NCBI GenBank assembly: GCA_050260275.1
Contig: JBLNBX010000276.1
Location: 1-25,125, forward strand
DNA: 25,125 nt
From: DATMXS01 sp050260275
GTDB taxonomy: Bacteria; Acidobacteriota; Terriglobia; Bryobacterales; Bryobacteraceae
Reading direction: 5' to 3'
In this document: positions 7,276-15,972 of the stretch, piece by piece
How the letters are laid out: the number at the start of each line of letters is the position of its first letter
Position numbering within the stretch: the first letter of the stretch is position 1
Made by a program: the position numbers and the translations under genes
The notes under the pieces: generated by a model
Databases searched by the model: none
The model's input: the letters and a program-made list of their open reading frames with translations, nothing else
Told to the model about the DNA's origin: nothing

Positions 7276-7436
7276 ACAGTCGTTTCGCGGCAATTCCGAT
7301 GCGGTGTGGCTCCGGGCCGGAGGCGTCGCGCTTGCCTTTCGGGGGTTGTTTGAACGTCGGCGCGAGCTCGAACACTGCGCCGGTCCGCACACGGGTGAGT
7401 GCGCCGCATCGTGTATCCGGCGCTTAGGGACGCGTC

Positions 7437-8480
7437 TCAGTTCGAGGCCTCGTCCGCGCCGCGGGCGAAATAGCCGCGCCGTGCCTGGACCTTCATGCCC
7501 TTCTGCCTGACGCTAACCTCGATCTTGTGAAAATCGCCCTTCTTCGACTCCGGGGGCGTGTAACTTAGCGAGTACTGGCTCCGCAGCTCTTCCTGGAGCT
7601 GGGTGAAGATTTCAGGCAGCGGGTGTTTCTTGCTCACCTTAAATACCCGTCCGCCGGTCTGCTCGACGATCTTCCACAGGCCGCGATCATCGCCGCCGTA
7701 TCCGTAGGCGCTATAGGCGCGGGGATCGTAGTATTGGATCGCGTAGACGATCGCATCGTTCATGTGCGCGGCGCGAAGCGCTTCCTCAACGCCGACGCGG
7801 CTGCCCTGGTCCACGCCATCCGTGATCAGGATCAGCGCTTTACGCCCCACCTGGTTGCGCAGCCGCTCGCGGGCCGCCAGGTAGATAGAGTCGTAAAGCA
7901 CGGTGCCGCGCGGCTGGCTGATCGTTGGCACCGGTCCCGGATGCAGCCCGCCCGCAGAGGCGTTGACGCGCAGGCCATCCAGCGCCCCGCGCAGCAGCCG
8001 CGGCGACGCGGTAAGGTCCTGAAGCAACTCGGCCTCCGAGCCGAAGCTGATGAGAAACGCCAGGTCCTTCGGCCGCAGGACGGACTCGAAGAATTGCGCG
8101 GCCGCCTGCTTCTCCACCTCTATCAGGCGTTCCTGGCTGGGGCTGACATCCACGAGCAAACCCATCGTGAGCGGAAGATCGGTCTCGCGGGCGAAGTTCT
8201 TGATCGTCTGCTCCTTGCCCTCGTCTTTCACCACGAAATCTTCTTTGTTCAGGTTCGGCACCAGCCGTCCGTTCTTCTCCCTCACGGAGCAGGTGATGTT
8301 CACCAGGTTGACGTCGAGGCGTATGACTGTCTCCTGGCCGATATCCTCCGGCGCCGCCGGGCTCTCCTGCGGCGCGGGGGGCGGCTCGGCCGGCTCCACA
8401 CGGCGCCACTGCCCGGACGCCGCCAGCACGGCGAGGGCGGCCACAGCAAGAAGTCGAATGTGCTTCATTGGCATACTCAT
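7437..8480 (-). CDS. VWFA-related protein of acidobacterial type, exported
   Basis: A 347-residue protein with a cleavable or lipoprotein-free signal peptide (MKHIRLLAVAALAVLAASGQ), a Pro-rich linker (about 29-45), an N-terminal beta domain (LDVNLVNITCSVREKNGRLVPNLNKEDFVVKDEGKEQ in parts, about 55-91) and a von Willebrand A domain. The MIDAS motif DVSPS is at 111-115, with ITDG further on. This domain order is that of the VWFA-related family expanded in Acidobacteria; the function is unknown, with metal-dependent protein binding outside the cytoplasm assumed. Starts at 8480, 8474 and 8468 are all possible in frame; the last puts the basic residues of the signal peptide at the very N-terminus. 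The nearest plus-strand start is only two bases away at 8483. Confidence 0.88.
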   Translation of the reverse strand: MSMPMKHIRLLAVAALAVLAASGQWRRVEPAEPPPAPQESPAAPEDIGQETVIRLDVNLVNITCSVREKNGRLVPNLNKEDFVVKDEGKEQTIKNFARETDLPLTMGLLVDVSPSQERLIEVEKQAAAQFFESVLRPKDLAFLISFGSEAELLQDLTASPRLLRGALDGLRVNASAGGLHPGPVPTISQPRGTVLYDSIYLAARERLRNQVGRKALILITDGVDQGSRVGVEEALRAAHMNDAIVYAIQYYDPRAYSAYGYGGDDRGLWKIVEQTGGRVFKVSKKHPLPEIFTQLQEELRSQYSLSYTPPESKKGDFHKIEVSVRQKGMKVQARRGYFARGADEASN

Positions 8481-8482
8481 AG

Positions 8483-9115
8483 ATGCGGCCCGTGCCGCTC
8501 GTGTTTCCGATGCAGCAAGCCCTCGACCACCTCAAAACTACCGATCCGGTTCTGGGCGCCTTGATCGACCGGATCGGCCCCTATGCTATCGAACTCTGCG
8601 AACCGGACTTCGAGACTCTGACTCGCGCCATCGTCCTTCAGCAGCTCAGCGGAAAGGTTGCCGATGTCATCTTCGCCCGCTTGCGGGCCGCCTGCGGCAA
8701 CGGGCGCCTAACGCCGGAAGGTGTCCTGCGCCGCCGCACTTCCACGCTCAGGGCGGTGGGTTTGTCGCAGCAGAAGATCAGCTATATCCGCGAGTTGGCC
8801 CGTCTCGTCTGCAACGGCGCCGTAGATCTGGCCGGATTGCGGGAACTGCCGGATGAGGAGGTCTACCGCGTCCTCACCGGCATCAAAGGGATCGGCCGCT
8901 GGACCGCTCAGATGTTCCTGATGTTCGCGCTGGGGCGCCCGGACGTTTTGCCTTCGGCTGACCTGGGCATTCAGGTGGCCATACAGAACGTTTACGGCCT
9001 CCCGGAGCGGCCGAAACCGGCCGATGTGGACCGCATCGGGCTCAAGTGGAAGCCCTACTGCTCTGTCGCGTCGTGGTATCTGTGGCGGAGCCTGGAGACG
9101 AAGGCAGGTCTCTGA
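8483..9115 (+). CDS. AlkA-type DNA-3-methyladenine glycosylase (HhH-GPD)
   Basis: A 210-residue base-excision repair glycosylase of the HhH-GPD superfamily, which removes alkylated purines from DNA. It shows LTRAIVLQQLSGKVADVIFARL in pieces (46-67), the helix-hairpin-helix LTGIKGIGRWTAQMF (131-145) and the catalytic aspartate D160 in LPSADLGIQ. The C-terminus WKPYCSVASWYLWRSLE is typical of the AlkA-like branch. There is no FeS cysteine cluster, which argues against endonuclease III or MutY. ATG 8483 and ATG 8510 are both possible; the latter gives MQQALDHLKTTDP, which looks like the usual short N-terminus and would leave room for a promoter. CATACT at 8472-8477 lies five bases before 8483. 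It converges with the HNH gene 16 bases away. Confidence 0.9.
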   Translation: MRPVPLVFPMQQALDHLKTTDPVLGALIDRIGPYAIELCEPDFETLTRAIVLQQLSGKVADVIFARLRAACGNGRLTPEGVLRRRTSTLRAVGLSQQKISYIRELARLVCNGAVDLAGLRELPDEEVYRVLTGIKGIGRWTAQMFLMFALGRPDVLPSADLGIQVAIQNVYGLPERPKPADVDRIGLKWKPYCSVASWYLWRSLETKAGL

Positions 9116-9131
9116 CGGCAGGCCGGAAGGC

Positions 9132-9646
<515 letters not shown>

Positions 9647-9659
<13 letters not shown>

Positions 9660-10498
9660 GTGGCGGCTCCTTGCGCGGCAGGTTCGGCGCGGCGTTCGAC
9701 GCCTGCGCGGCGATCGACCCGCGCCAGCGTCAGGACCGTAACGCGGCGCGCTCCGGCTCGCTTCAGCGCGGTCCCGCAGGCGCTGGCCGTCGCGCCAGTC
9801 GTCATCACGTCGTCAACCAGCAGTATTCGACGCCCTTCCACTTCCTGCCTGCTCCTCACAAAAAAAGCGCCGGCGACGTTCGCGCGGCGCATCGATCTAG
9901 TCAATCCCGCTTGGCTCGCGGTGGGGCGGCCCCGGCGCAGCGCCCGCGATACCTTCAGGCCGTACCTGCGCGCGACTATCCGGGCCAGCAGCTCAGATTG
10001 GTTGAAGCCCCGCCGCCAGCGCCTTCGCCAGTGCAGCGGCACCGGCACCACCGCGTCCACCTGCTCCCCCGGGGGCAGCGCGGTGGCCATCAACTCTCCC
10101 AGGTGGGCCGCAAGCGGGCGCATGCGATCGTACTTGAGCAGGTGAATCAGCTTGCGCAGCTTGCCGTCGTATGCGCCGTAGCAGTATGAGGAATCGAAGC
10201 CCCGAAGACCGCGCCGGCACAACGGGCACACGCCTTCAGCGTCCAAGGGCGCGCCGTTGATGAACGGCATCCGGCAGCGCGCGCAGTAAAACTCGGCTGA
10301 AAGCGGCTCCGGCGGCGCGAGGCACTCGCGGCATACCGGGACGCGGGAATACTCAGCAAGAGGCCTGCCGCAGACGCGGCAGTCGTCGGGGAAGACAGCG
10401 GTAAAGAGGGTCGCAAAGGCCTTATTGATAGCCGCGCCTAATGGCGGCGGGAGAAGCCCTGACCACGAGCTACTCGAGAAGACCCACCTCCAAATCAA
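9647..10498 (-). CDS. ComF family phosphoribosyltransferase-like protein
   Basis: Up to 283 residues. The N-terminus holds four CxxC pairs (CRVC, CREC, CARC, CPLC), a double zinc ribbon, followed by a type I phosphoribosyltransferase domain with the PRPP loop ILLVDDVMTTGATASA. Family members (ComFC/GntX) act in DNA uptake and recombination, or are simply annotated as amidophosphoribosyltransferase-like; the substrate is not known. The start is uncertain: TTG 10498 is the only in-frame start codon before the zinc ribbon and has no Shine-Dalgarno, while a GGAGG six bases inside the frame has no start codon suitably placed. The first 25 or so residues (WRWVFSSSSWSGLLPPPLG) may therefore be untranslated. 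Overlaps the HNH gene by 13 bases. Confidence 0.85.
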
Positions 10499-10532
10499 CA
10501 GTTTACTACGCGGTAGCTGCCTCTGCGGCGCT

Positions 10533-10570
10533 GAAGCGGGACGGCGGTGCTGAGATGTCCGCCCCGCTTC
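10533..10570 (-). terminator. stem-loop after the carbamoyltransferase gene
   Basis: GAAGCGGG (10533-10540) and CCCGCTTC (10563-10570) form a perfect eight-base outer stem with further GC pairing inside. It starts six bases after the stop of the carbamoyltransferase and precedes comF on the same strand. There is no U-tract, so it is at most an atypical terminator or a stabilising 3' end. Confidence 0.4.
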
Positions 10571-10575
10571 GCCGC

Positions 10576-12153
10576 CTACTTCTGCAACAAGAAGTGGCCG
10601 ACGAACATCGAGTCGATGCCCGACGAGTAGAAGCTCCGCACCGCGTCCCGGGGAGTGCAGACCAGCGGGTCCCCGAACAAATTGAAGGACGTGTTGTACA
10701 GCACCGGCAGGCCCGTCGATTTCCCGGCCGCGTGCAGCAGACTCCAGAAAACGGGGTTGTCTTCCTTCGACACCGTATGCACGCGCGCCATCCCCTGGCC
10801 GAGCACCGCCGCCTCGAACGTTTTCCGGTGGGCGGGACGGACGCGCCCCACCGTCGCGAGAAAACGCGCGTTCTCGCCGACCTCGAAATACTCCGAAGCC
10901 AGCTCCGCCGGCACGGACGCCGCAAACTTCCGGAACGGCTCGCGATGTTTGATGAAGGTGTTCAGGTTTTCAGTGGAGTACGGGTTCAGCGGCGAGGCGA
11001 GAATGCTGCGATTGCCGAGCGCGCGCGGGCCGAATTCCATGCGTCCCTGCATCCAGGCGACGATCTTGTTGTCGTTGATCTCCGCTACCGCCGTATCGAT
11101 CAACTCTTCGCCGGTGAGCAGATACCGGAAGCGCAGCTTGCAGTTTTCGAGCACTCGCTTGATCTGCTCCGCATCGTACTCCGGCCCCAGGCAGAGGTTC
11201 CCCATCGAGACGGGCCTGGTTTGCTGGTAAACGTTGTGCCAGGCGTAGCACACCGCGCCGATAGCCGTGCCGGGATTGCCTGCCGCCGGCTGCACGAAAA
11301 CGCGCTGCCAGCGCCCGGAGCACTCCAGCCGCGCAACCAACAAAGTGTTCATGGCAAGGCCGCCGGCCAGGCACAGGTTGCCTCCGGAGCCGGCCATCGA
11401 TTCGACGGTTTTCTCGATCGCGCGCTGAATTCCCGCCGCAACGTGGGCGCGCAGCGCCTCGGGAACCGGAGCGCCCTCTTCCAGGCCCAGCCGCTCGTAG
11501 AACTTCGCGCTGAAGCCGCCGTAGCGGAGGCGGTCGGCATCGAAATACGACCGGTCCACGCGTGGCCAGCCGCCCTCGCGCGTTCCGAGCACGTCGAGAA
11601 ACACGTTCGTGAAGCGGTCGTCGCCGCTCGCGGACAGCCACTGGAGCTTGTGCGGATCGGCGGCGGCGTCGAAGCCCACCATCTCTATGACGCGGCGGTA
11701 AACATCCCCGAGCGAATCGGGATAGTACATCTCCTCTTCGAGGACGAGCGAGCGCCCCTTGGCGCGCCAGCGCGCGCCGCAGCGGAAATCCCCGGCGCGG
11801 TCGAGCGTGAGCACCACCGCCTCATCGCATCCCGAGGGGTAGTAGGCCGACGCCGCATGCCCCATGTGGTGGTCGATGACACAGATCCGGGCGTTCGGGA
11901 ACCTCTCGCGCAGCTCGATGTGAAGCGCGTTGTCCGGGCCGACTGAGAGCGGCCGGACGACGGCCACGCAATCCACCTCTTCCGGCTTTGTCGCGGCCAT
12001 CTCCAGCGAGAGCGAGATGGCCCGGTCCGGCAGCGCGCCGCGATGGCGCGCTCTGGCCACCTTGCGCTGCTCCACTGCTCCGACGAGCTCTCCGTCTTTC
12101 AGAACCGCGGCGGCCGCGTCGCCGAGGATACCGCCGATTCCCAGGATGATCAT
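10576..12153 (-). CDS. NodU/CmcH/TobZ-family O-carbamoyltransferase
   Basis: A 525-residue protein with the two-domain layout of the NodU/TobZ family, which transfers a carbamoyl group from carbamoyl phosphate through carbamoyl-adenylate to a hydroxyl of a small molecule or sugar. The ASKHA-like N-domain (1 to about 300) has the metal-binding DHHMGHAASAYY (94-105) with H95, H96 and H99, plus LAGGLAMN (262-269). The C-domain has MEFGPRALGNRSILASP (372-388) and LPVLYNTSFNLFGDPLV (482-498). The first strand differs from the usual form: where relatives have an HDSAA-like motif this protein has GDAAA (11-15). The start is ATG 12153, overlapping the glnS stop as ATGA. The acceptor is unknown; no antibiotic or nodulation genes are nearby. 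TsaD, which modifies tRNA, is a distant fold relative, and the glnS neighbour makes a tRNA link worth testing. Confidence 0.9.
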   Translation of the reverse strand: MIILGIGGILGDAAAAVLKDGELVGAVEQRKVARARHRGALPDRAISLSLEMAATKPEEVDCVAVVRPLSVGPDNALHIELRERFPNARICVIDHHMGHAASAYYPSGCDEAVVLTLDRAGDFRCGARWRAKGRSLVLEEEMYYPDSLGDVYRRVIEMVGFDAAADPHKLQWLSASGDDRFTNVFLDVLGTREGGWPRVDRSYFDADRLRYGGFSAKFYERLGLEEGAPVPEALRAHVAAGIQRAIEKTVESMAGSGGNLCLAGGLAMNTLLVARLECSGRWQRVFVQPAAGNPGTAIGAVCYAWHNVYQQTRPVSMGNLCLGPEYDAEQIKRVLENCKLRFRYLLTGEELIDTAVAEINDNKIVAWMQGRMEFGPRALGNRSILASPLNPYSTENLNTFIKHREPFRKFAASVPAELASEYFEVGENARFLATVGRVRPAHRKTFEAAVLGQGMARVHTVSKEDNPVFWSLLHAAGKSTGLPVLYNTSFNLFGDPLVCTPRDAVRSFYSSGIDSMFVGHFLLQK

Positions 12154-13916
12154 TTCGAGGGCTTCTCCTTCTGTGCCTTCTCGATCTTCGCCCACGTGTC
12201 GCGCAGGGCCACCGTGCGGTTGAACACCAGATGGCCGGGCGTGCTGTCCGGGTCCACGCAGAAATACCCGAGCCGCTCGAACTGGAACCGATCGCCGTGT
12301 GCGGCGTTCGCGAGGCTGGGCTCCAGCTTGCAGTTTTCAACTATCTCGAGCGAGTTCGGGTTCAGCCACGCCGTGAAGTCGCCGCCTTCGGGCTCTTCGT
12401 TGGGATTTTCGCGTGTGAACAGCGTGTCGTAGAGCCGTACCTCCGCGTCGATGGCATGCGCCGCCGATACCCAGTGAATCGTTGATTTCACCTTGCGGCC
12501 GTCGGGCGCTTTTCCGCCGCGCGTGGCGGGGTCGTAGGTGCAGCGCAGCTCCACAATGCTCCCCGCGTCGTCCTTGACAACCTCCTTGCAGGAGATGAAG
12601 TAGGCGTAGCGCAGCCGCACCTCGCGGCCGGGCGCCAGGCGGTAGTACTGCGGCGGAGGCTGCTCGCGGAAGTCGTCCTGCTCGATGTAGAGCACGCGCG
12701 AGAATGGCACCTTGCGGGTTCCGGCGGATGGATCTTCGGGGTTGTTCACCGCATCCATCTCTTCCACCAGATCTTCCGGATAGTTCTCAATCACCACGCG
12801 CAGCGGCCTTAGGACCGCCATGACGCGCGGCGCGCGGCGGTTCAGGTCCTCGCGGACGAAGTGCTCCAGCAGCGACAGCTCGACAACGCCGTTGTACTTG
12901 GCGACTCCGATCCGCTCGGCGAAGGCGCGAATCGCCTCGGGTGTGTAGCCGCGGCGGCGGATGCCGGAGATCGTCGGCATGCGCGGGTCGTCCCAGCCCC
13001 GCACGTGGCCCTCCTGCACGAGCTTGAGCAGCTTGCGCTTGCTGAGCACGGTGTAGGTGAGGTTGAGGCGGGCGAACTCGATCTGCTGCGGATGGTAGAT
13101 GCCGAGCTGGTCGAGGTACCAGTCGTAGAGAGGCCTGTGATCCTCGAACTCGAGCGTGCAGATGGAGTGCGTGATGCCCTCTATGGAGTCACACTGGCCG
13201 TGCGCGAAGTCGTACATCGGGTAGATGCACCACTTGTTTCCGGTGCGGTGATGCTCGGCGTGAAGGATGCGGTACATCACCGGGTCGCGCAGGTTCAGGT
13301 TGGGCGAAGCCATATCGATCTTCGCGCGGAGCGTGCGCGAGCCGTCCGGAAACTCGCCCCGGCGCATGCGCTCGAACAGGTCCAGATTTTCCTCGACGCT
13401 CCGGTTGCGATACGGGCTCTCGCGCCCGGGCTCTGTGAGCGTGCCGCGGTACTCGCGAATCTGCTCCGGGGTGAGGTCGTCAACGTAAGCCTTGCCGGCC
13501 TTGATCAACTGCACGGCCCACTCGTACAGTTGCTGGAAGTAGTCTGAGGCGTAGTAGAGGCGGTCTTCCCAGTCGAACCCGAGCCAGCGCACGTCGGCGA
13601 TGATTGACTCGACGTACTCGGTTTCCTCTTTTGACGGGTTCGTATCGTCGAAGCGCAGATTGCACTTGCCGCCGAACTCCTCTGCCAGCCCGAAGTTCAG
13701 GCAGATGGATTTCGCATGGCCGATGTGCAGGTAGCCGTTCGGTTCCGGAGGGAAGCGGGTGTGCACGCGGCCGCCGAAACGGCCCGTCTCGTTGTCCCGC
13801 ATGATGATCTCCCGGACGAAGTTGGAGGCGCGCGGCGAGGCGGCTGCCGGCTTGCCGGGCTCCGGTGAGGGCCCGCCGGGCTTGCTTTCGGAGAGGTTCG
13901 GGTCTGACGGCTTCAT
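12150..13916 (-). CDS. glnS: glutaminyl-tRNA synthetase
   Basis: A 588-residue class I synthetase charging tRNA-Gln directly with glutamine. The HIGH motif is in PPEPNGYLHIGHAKS (56-70, HIGH at 64-67); the KMSKS-equivalent is VLSKRK (290-295), with Val in place of the Met of the E. coli enzyme. The catalytic core continues through FDDTNPSKEE and GITHSICTLEFEDHRPLYDWYLD; the beta-barrel anticodon domains fill the C-terminal half. A Pro/Ser-rich N-terminal extension of about 20 residues precedes the conserved NFVREII. The start is ATG 13916, ten bases after the gltX stop; no Shine-Dalgarno is evident, which suggests coupling. Presence of GlnRS implies the GatCAB route is not the only source of Gln-tRNA. 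It overlaps the carbamoyltransferase gene by four bases. Confidence 0.95.
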   Translation of the reverse strand: MKPSDPNLSESKPGGPSPEPGKPAAASPRASNFVREIIMRDNETGRFGGRVHTRFPPEPNGYLHIGHAKSICLNFGLAEEFGGKCNLRFDDTNPSKEETEYVESIIADVRWLGFDWEDRLYYASDYFQQLYEWAVQLIKAGKAYVDDLTPEQIREYRGTLTEPGRESPYRNRSVEENLDLFERMRRGEFPDGSRTLRAKIDMASPNLNLRDPVMYRILHAEHHRTGNKWCIYPMYDFAHGQCDSIEGITHSICTLEFEDHRPLYDWYLDQLGIYHPQQIEFARLNLTYTVLSKRKLLKLVQEGHVRGWDDPRMPTISGIRRRGYTPEAIRAFAERIGVAKYNGVVELSLLEHFVREDLNRRAPRVMAVLRPLRVVIENYPEDLVEEMDAVNNPEDPSAGTRKVPFSRVLYIEQDDFREQPPPQYYRLAPGREVRLRYAYFISCKEVVKDDAGSIVELRCTYDPATRGGKAPDGRKVKSTIHWVSAAHAIDAEVRLYDTLFTRENPNEEPEGGDFTAWLNPNSLEIVENCKLEPSLANAAHGDRFQFERLGYFCVDPDSTPGHLVFNRTVALRDTWAKIEKAQKEKPSK

Positions 13917-13926
13917 ATCAGTGTTG

Positions 13927-15360
13927 TTACTCGAGCATTTCGATCGCGCGGCCGATTCTGTCAAGGCACGTTTCGCGGCCGAGCACTACAAGGGTCTCAA
14001 ACAGCGGCGGCGCGTTCTTTCGTCCGCAGACGGCCACGCGGATCGGCTGAAACATCTGGCCGGCCTTGATGCCCAGGCTGGCGGCTTCGGCGCGCAGGGC
14101 GGCGTCGAGCTGGTCGTGCGTGAACTCCACTTGCTCCAGCACCTCGCGCGCGCGTTGCAGCACCGTATACGCCATGCCGGCATCGCCTTTCTGAGGAACC
14201 AGTTCGGCGCTGTCGTAGGGCGGCAGTTCTTCGAGGAAGAAGAAATCGGCTACGGTAACAGCGTCGCGAAGCAGCTTGATGCGCTCGCGGATGAGCGGCG
14301 CTACGGCCACCGCCTTTTCGCGCGTGGCGTTGAGGCCGGCCGCGTGCAGGAACGGCAATACGGCCTCCGCAAGCTCCTCGTTTGACAGCGCCCGGATGTA
14401 CTCGGCGTTCAGCCAGACGGCCTTGGGATCGAACGGATCCTCGTCGCTGAAATTTACGACCGCGTTCGAGCGGTTTATGCCTTCGAACGAGAACGCGGCC
14501 GTCAGCTCCTCGAGGCTCATGCGCTCCCGGTTATCCTTGGGCGACCAGCCGAGCAGGCACAGGAAGTTAACGAACGCGTGCGGCAGGAAGCCCGCGTCGC
14601 GGTAGGTCGTAACACTGACCACCGGGCCGTGCTTGCGCTTCGAAAGCTTCGCGCCATCGGGCGCAATCAGCAGCGGAACGTGCGCGAACTCCGGCACGTC
14701 CGCGCCGAGCGCCTCGAAGATCAGCAGGTGCTTGAACGTGTTGGTCAGGTGATCCTGGCCGCGAATGATGTGCGAGATCCTGAGGTCCGCGTCGTCGGCG
14801 CAGGATGCCATGTGGTATGTCGGCAGCCCGTTCGAGCGCAGCAGCGCGAAATCCTCGATGTCCGCCGTGGACTTCGACTGTTCGCCGTACACGGCGTCTA
14901 CGAAGCGCACCTCGGCGCGCGATTCGCGCGGCACGCGGAAGCGGAGGACGAACGGCTCTCCGGCGGCGGCGCGGCGGTCGCTCTCCTCGGGTGGCAACTC
15001 GCGCATTCCGGGGTTGAACAGCCAGGACGTGCCCTGAGGCGCGTCGTCTTCCACCGCGCGGGCGGGCGTAAAGTCGCGGTACGCGAAGCCGCGGTTGAAG
15101 ATCTCTATCGCGAGCTTTCGGTGCAGTTCGATCCGCCGGGACTGGCGGTGCTCCTCATCCCAGCCGAGCGAGAGCCAGCGCAGCCCGTCGAAAATCGACG
15201 TCTCGGAGGCGGCGGTGTTACGGTCCACGTCCGTATCGTCGATCCGCAGCACCATGGTTCCGCCGGTGTGCCGCGCGAACAACCAGTTGAAGATAAAAGT
15301 GCGCGCCCCGCCAATGTGCAGAAATCCGGTGGGCGACGGAGCAAAGCGAACCCTTGTCAT
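13927..15360 (-). CDS. gltX: glutamyl-tRNA synthetase
   Basis: A 477-residue class I synthetase attaching glutamate to tRNA-Glu. It starts MTRVRFAPSPTGFLHIGGART, with the HIGH motif as HIGG (15-18), and has KLSKRKHG (238-245) as KMSKS. Length matches bacterial GluRS, and both catalytic and anticodon-binding regions are present, so it is not the shorter GluQ-RS. The ATG at 15360 opens this conserved block; a frame extending to 15495 adds unrelated sequence. No Shine-Dalgarno is visible, but TATACT at 15375-15380 on the minus strand could be a -10 box giving a leader of only about eight bases. First gene of the gltX-glnS-carbamoyltransferase unit. Confidence 0.95.
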   Translation of the reverse strand: MTRVRFAPSPTGFLHIGGARTFIFNWLFARHTGGTMVLRIDDTDVDRNTAASETSIFDGLRWLSLGWDEEHRQSRRIELHRKLAIEIFNRGFAYRDFTPARAVEDDAPQGTSWLFNPGMRELPPEESDRRAAAGEPFVLRFRVPRESRAEVRFVDAVYGEQSKSTADIEDFALLRSNGLPTYHMASCADDADLRISHIIRGQDHLTNTFKHLLIFEALGADVPEFAHVPLLIAPDGAKLSKRKHGPVVSVTTYRDAGFLPHAFVNFLCLLGWSPKDNRERMSLEELTAAFSFEGINRSNAVVNFSDEDPFDPKAVWLNAEYIRALSNEELAEAVLPFLHAAGLNATREKAVAVAPLIRERIKLLRDAVTVADFFFLEELPPYDSAELVPQKGDAGMAYTVLQRAREVLEQVEFTHDQLDAALRAEAASLGIKAGQMFQPIRVAVCGRKNAPPLFETLVVLGRETCLDRIGRAIEMLE

Positions 15361-15484
15361 GTGTGTGATATTCCAGTATAGCGGCGGTCTGAGTGCGGCA
15401 CCTGCTCTTGACGGCGCTGAGCTCGCGCTCAGGAGCGTGGGGCAACGCCCTCGGCCACGCCGAATGCTATGGTCCGGCCCCCAG

Positions 15485-15597
15485 GAGCTCAGCAATTCGC
15501 GGCGATGTGCCGCTTCTCCGCGTAGGTGAAGCGCCGTGCCCGTTGCATGAGTAGGGCGGGCGCCCTCGCCCGCGCCGGACCCCTGGTCCGGCTTGGC
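15485..15597 (+). repeat. composite dispersed repeat, copy 1
   Basis: It begins GAGCTCAGCAATTCGC, shares GCCGCTTCTCCGCG with copy 2, and ends with a 44-base block (15554-15597) that is 43/44 identical to 15776-15819. That block holds a perfect hairpin, GCCGGACC (15574-15581) with GGTCCGGC (15585-15592). Confidence 0.8.
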
Positions 15598-15639
15598 TAA
15601 GCTCTTGACCTACGTCGACCGTGCTCAGCACCCGATGGG

Positions 15640-15674
15640 GCGACCGGGGGGTCGCCTGCGGACCTGGGGTCCGC
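15640..15674. repeat. two adjacent palindromes of the GGACC family
   Basis: GCGACC (15640-15645) pairs with GGTCGC (15650-15655); then GCGGACC (15658-15664) pairs with GGTCCGC (15668-15674). The second pair of arms recurs exactly at 25024-25041. Confidence 0.75.
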
Positions 15675-15699
15675 CCCACAGACCCTGGCCGCCGCCGCT

Positions 15700-15819
15700 G
15701 AGCTCAGGAATTCGGTGACCATGCACCGCTTCTCCGCGCAAGCGCAAGGAAGATGCCGCGCCTGCGCCCGACGTGGGGCGGGCGCCCTCGTCCGCGCCGG
15801 ACCCCTGGTCCGGCTTGGC
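15700..15819 (+). repeat. composite dispersed repeat, copy 2
   Basis: It begins GAGCTCAGGAATTCGG, with the shared CCGCTTCTCCGCG core, and ends in the 44-base block at 15776-15819 (one mismatch to copy 1) carrying the same GCCGGACC/GGTCCGGC hairpin. It lies 215 bases from copy 1 in the same orientation. Confidence 0.8.
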
Positions 15820-15972
15820 CGCGGTGCGCCAGCCTACCGGAAAGGCTCAGCCTTGGTCGGAAACGGGGTGCGCGCTCTCTGTGGCGGTTGGAGGAGGTCC
15901 ATCCGCACGCAGAGCAGGTATCTACCGTCCGGAGCGCCCCGGGACTTCCCTGCCCAGGGCGCTATCCATCCG

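Larger units (their letters stand above)
7004..7436. other. 433-base non-coding stretch between glmS and the VWFA gene
   Basis: No reading frame here looks coding on either strand. It holds the glmS promoter, a direct repeat of GTTCACA, and three hairpins (7127-7150, 7166-7190, 7247-7275), listed separately. It should also contain the transcription end of the VWFA gene, which runs into it from the right. The remainder (about 7280-7436) shows nothing I can name. Confidence 0.7.

Noticed and set aside
7008..7409. Minus-strand frame of 133 codons between the VWFA gene and glmS
   Set aside because: It runs through hairpins and the glmS promoter, is Arg-rich, and resembles nothing known; treated as non-coding.
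7004..7436. Possible glmS ribozyme or c-di-GMP riboswitch before glmS
   Set aside because: The conserved ribozyme core and the GEMM core were looked for by eye and not found; only generic hairpins are present.
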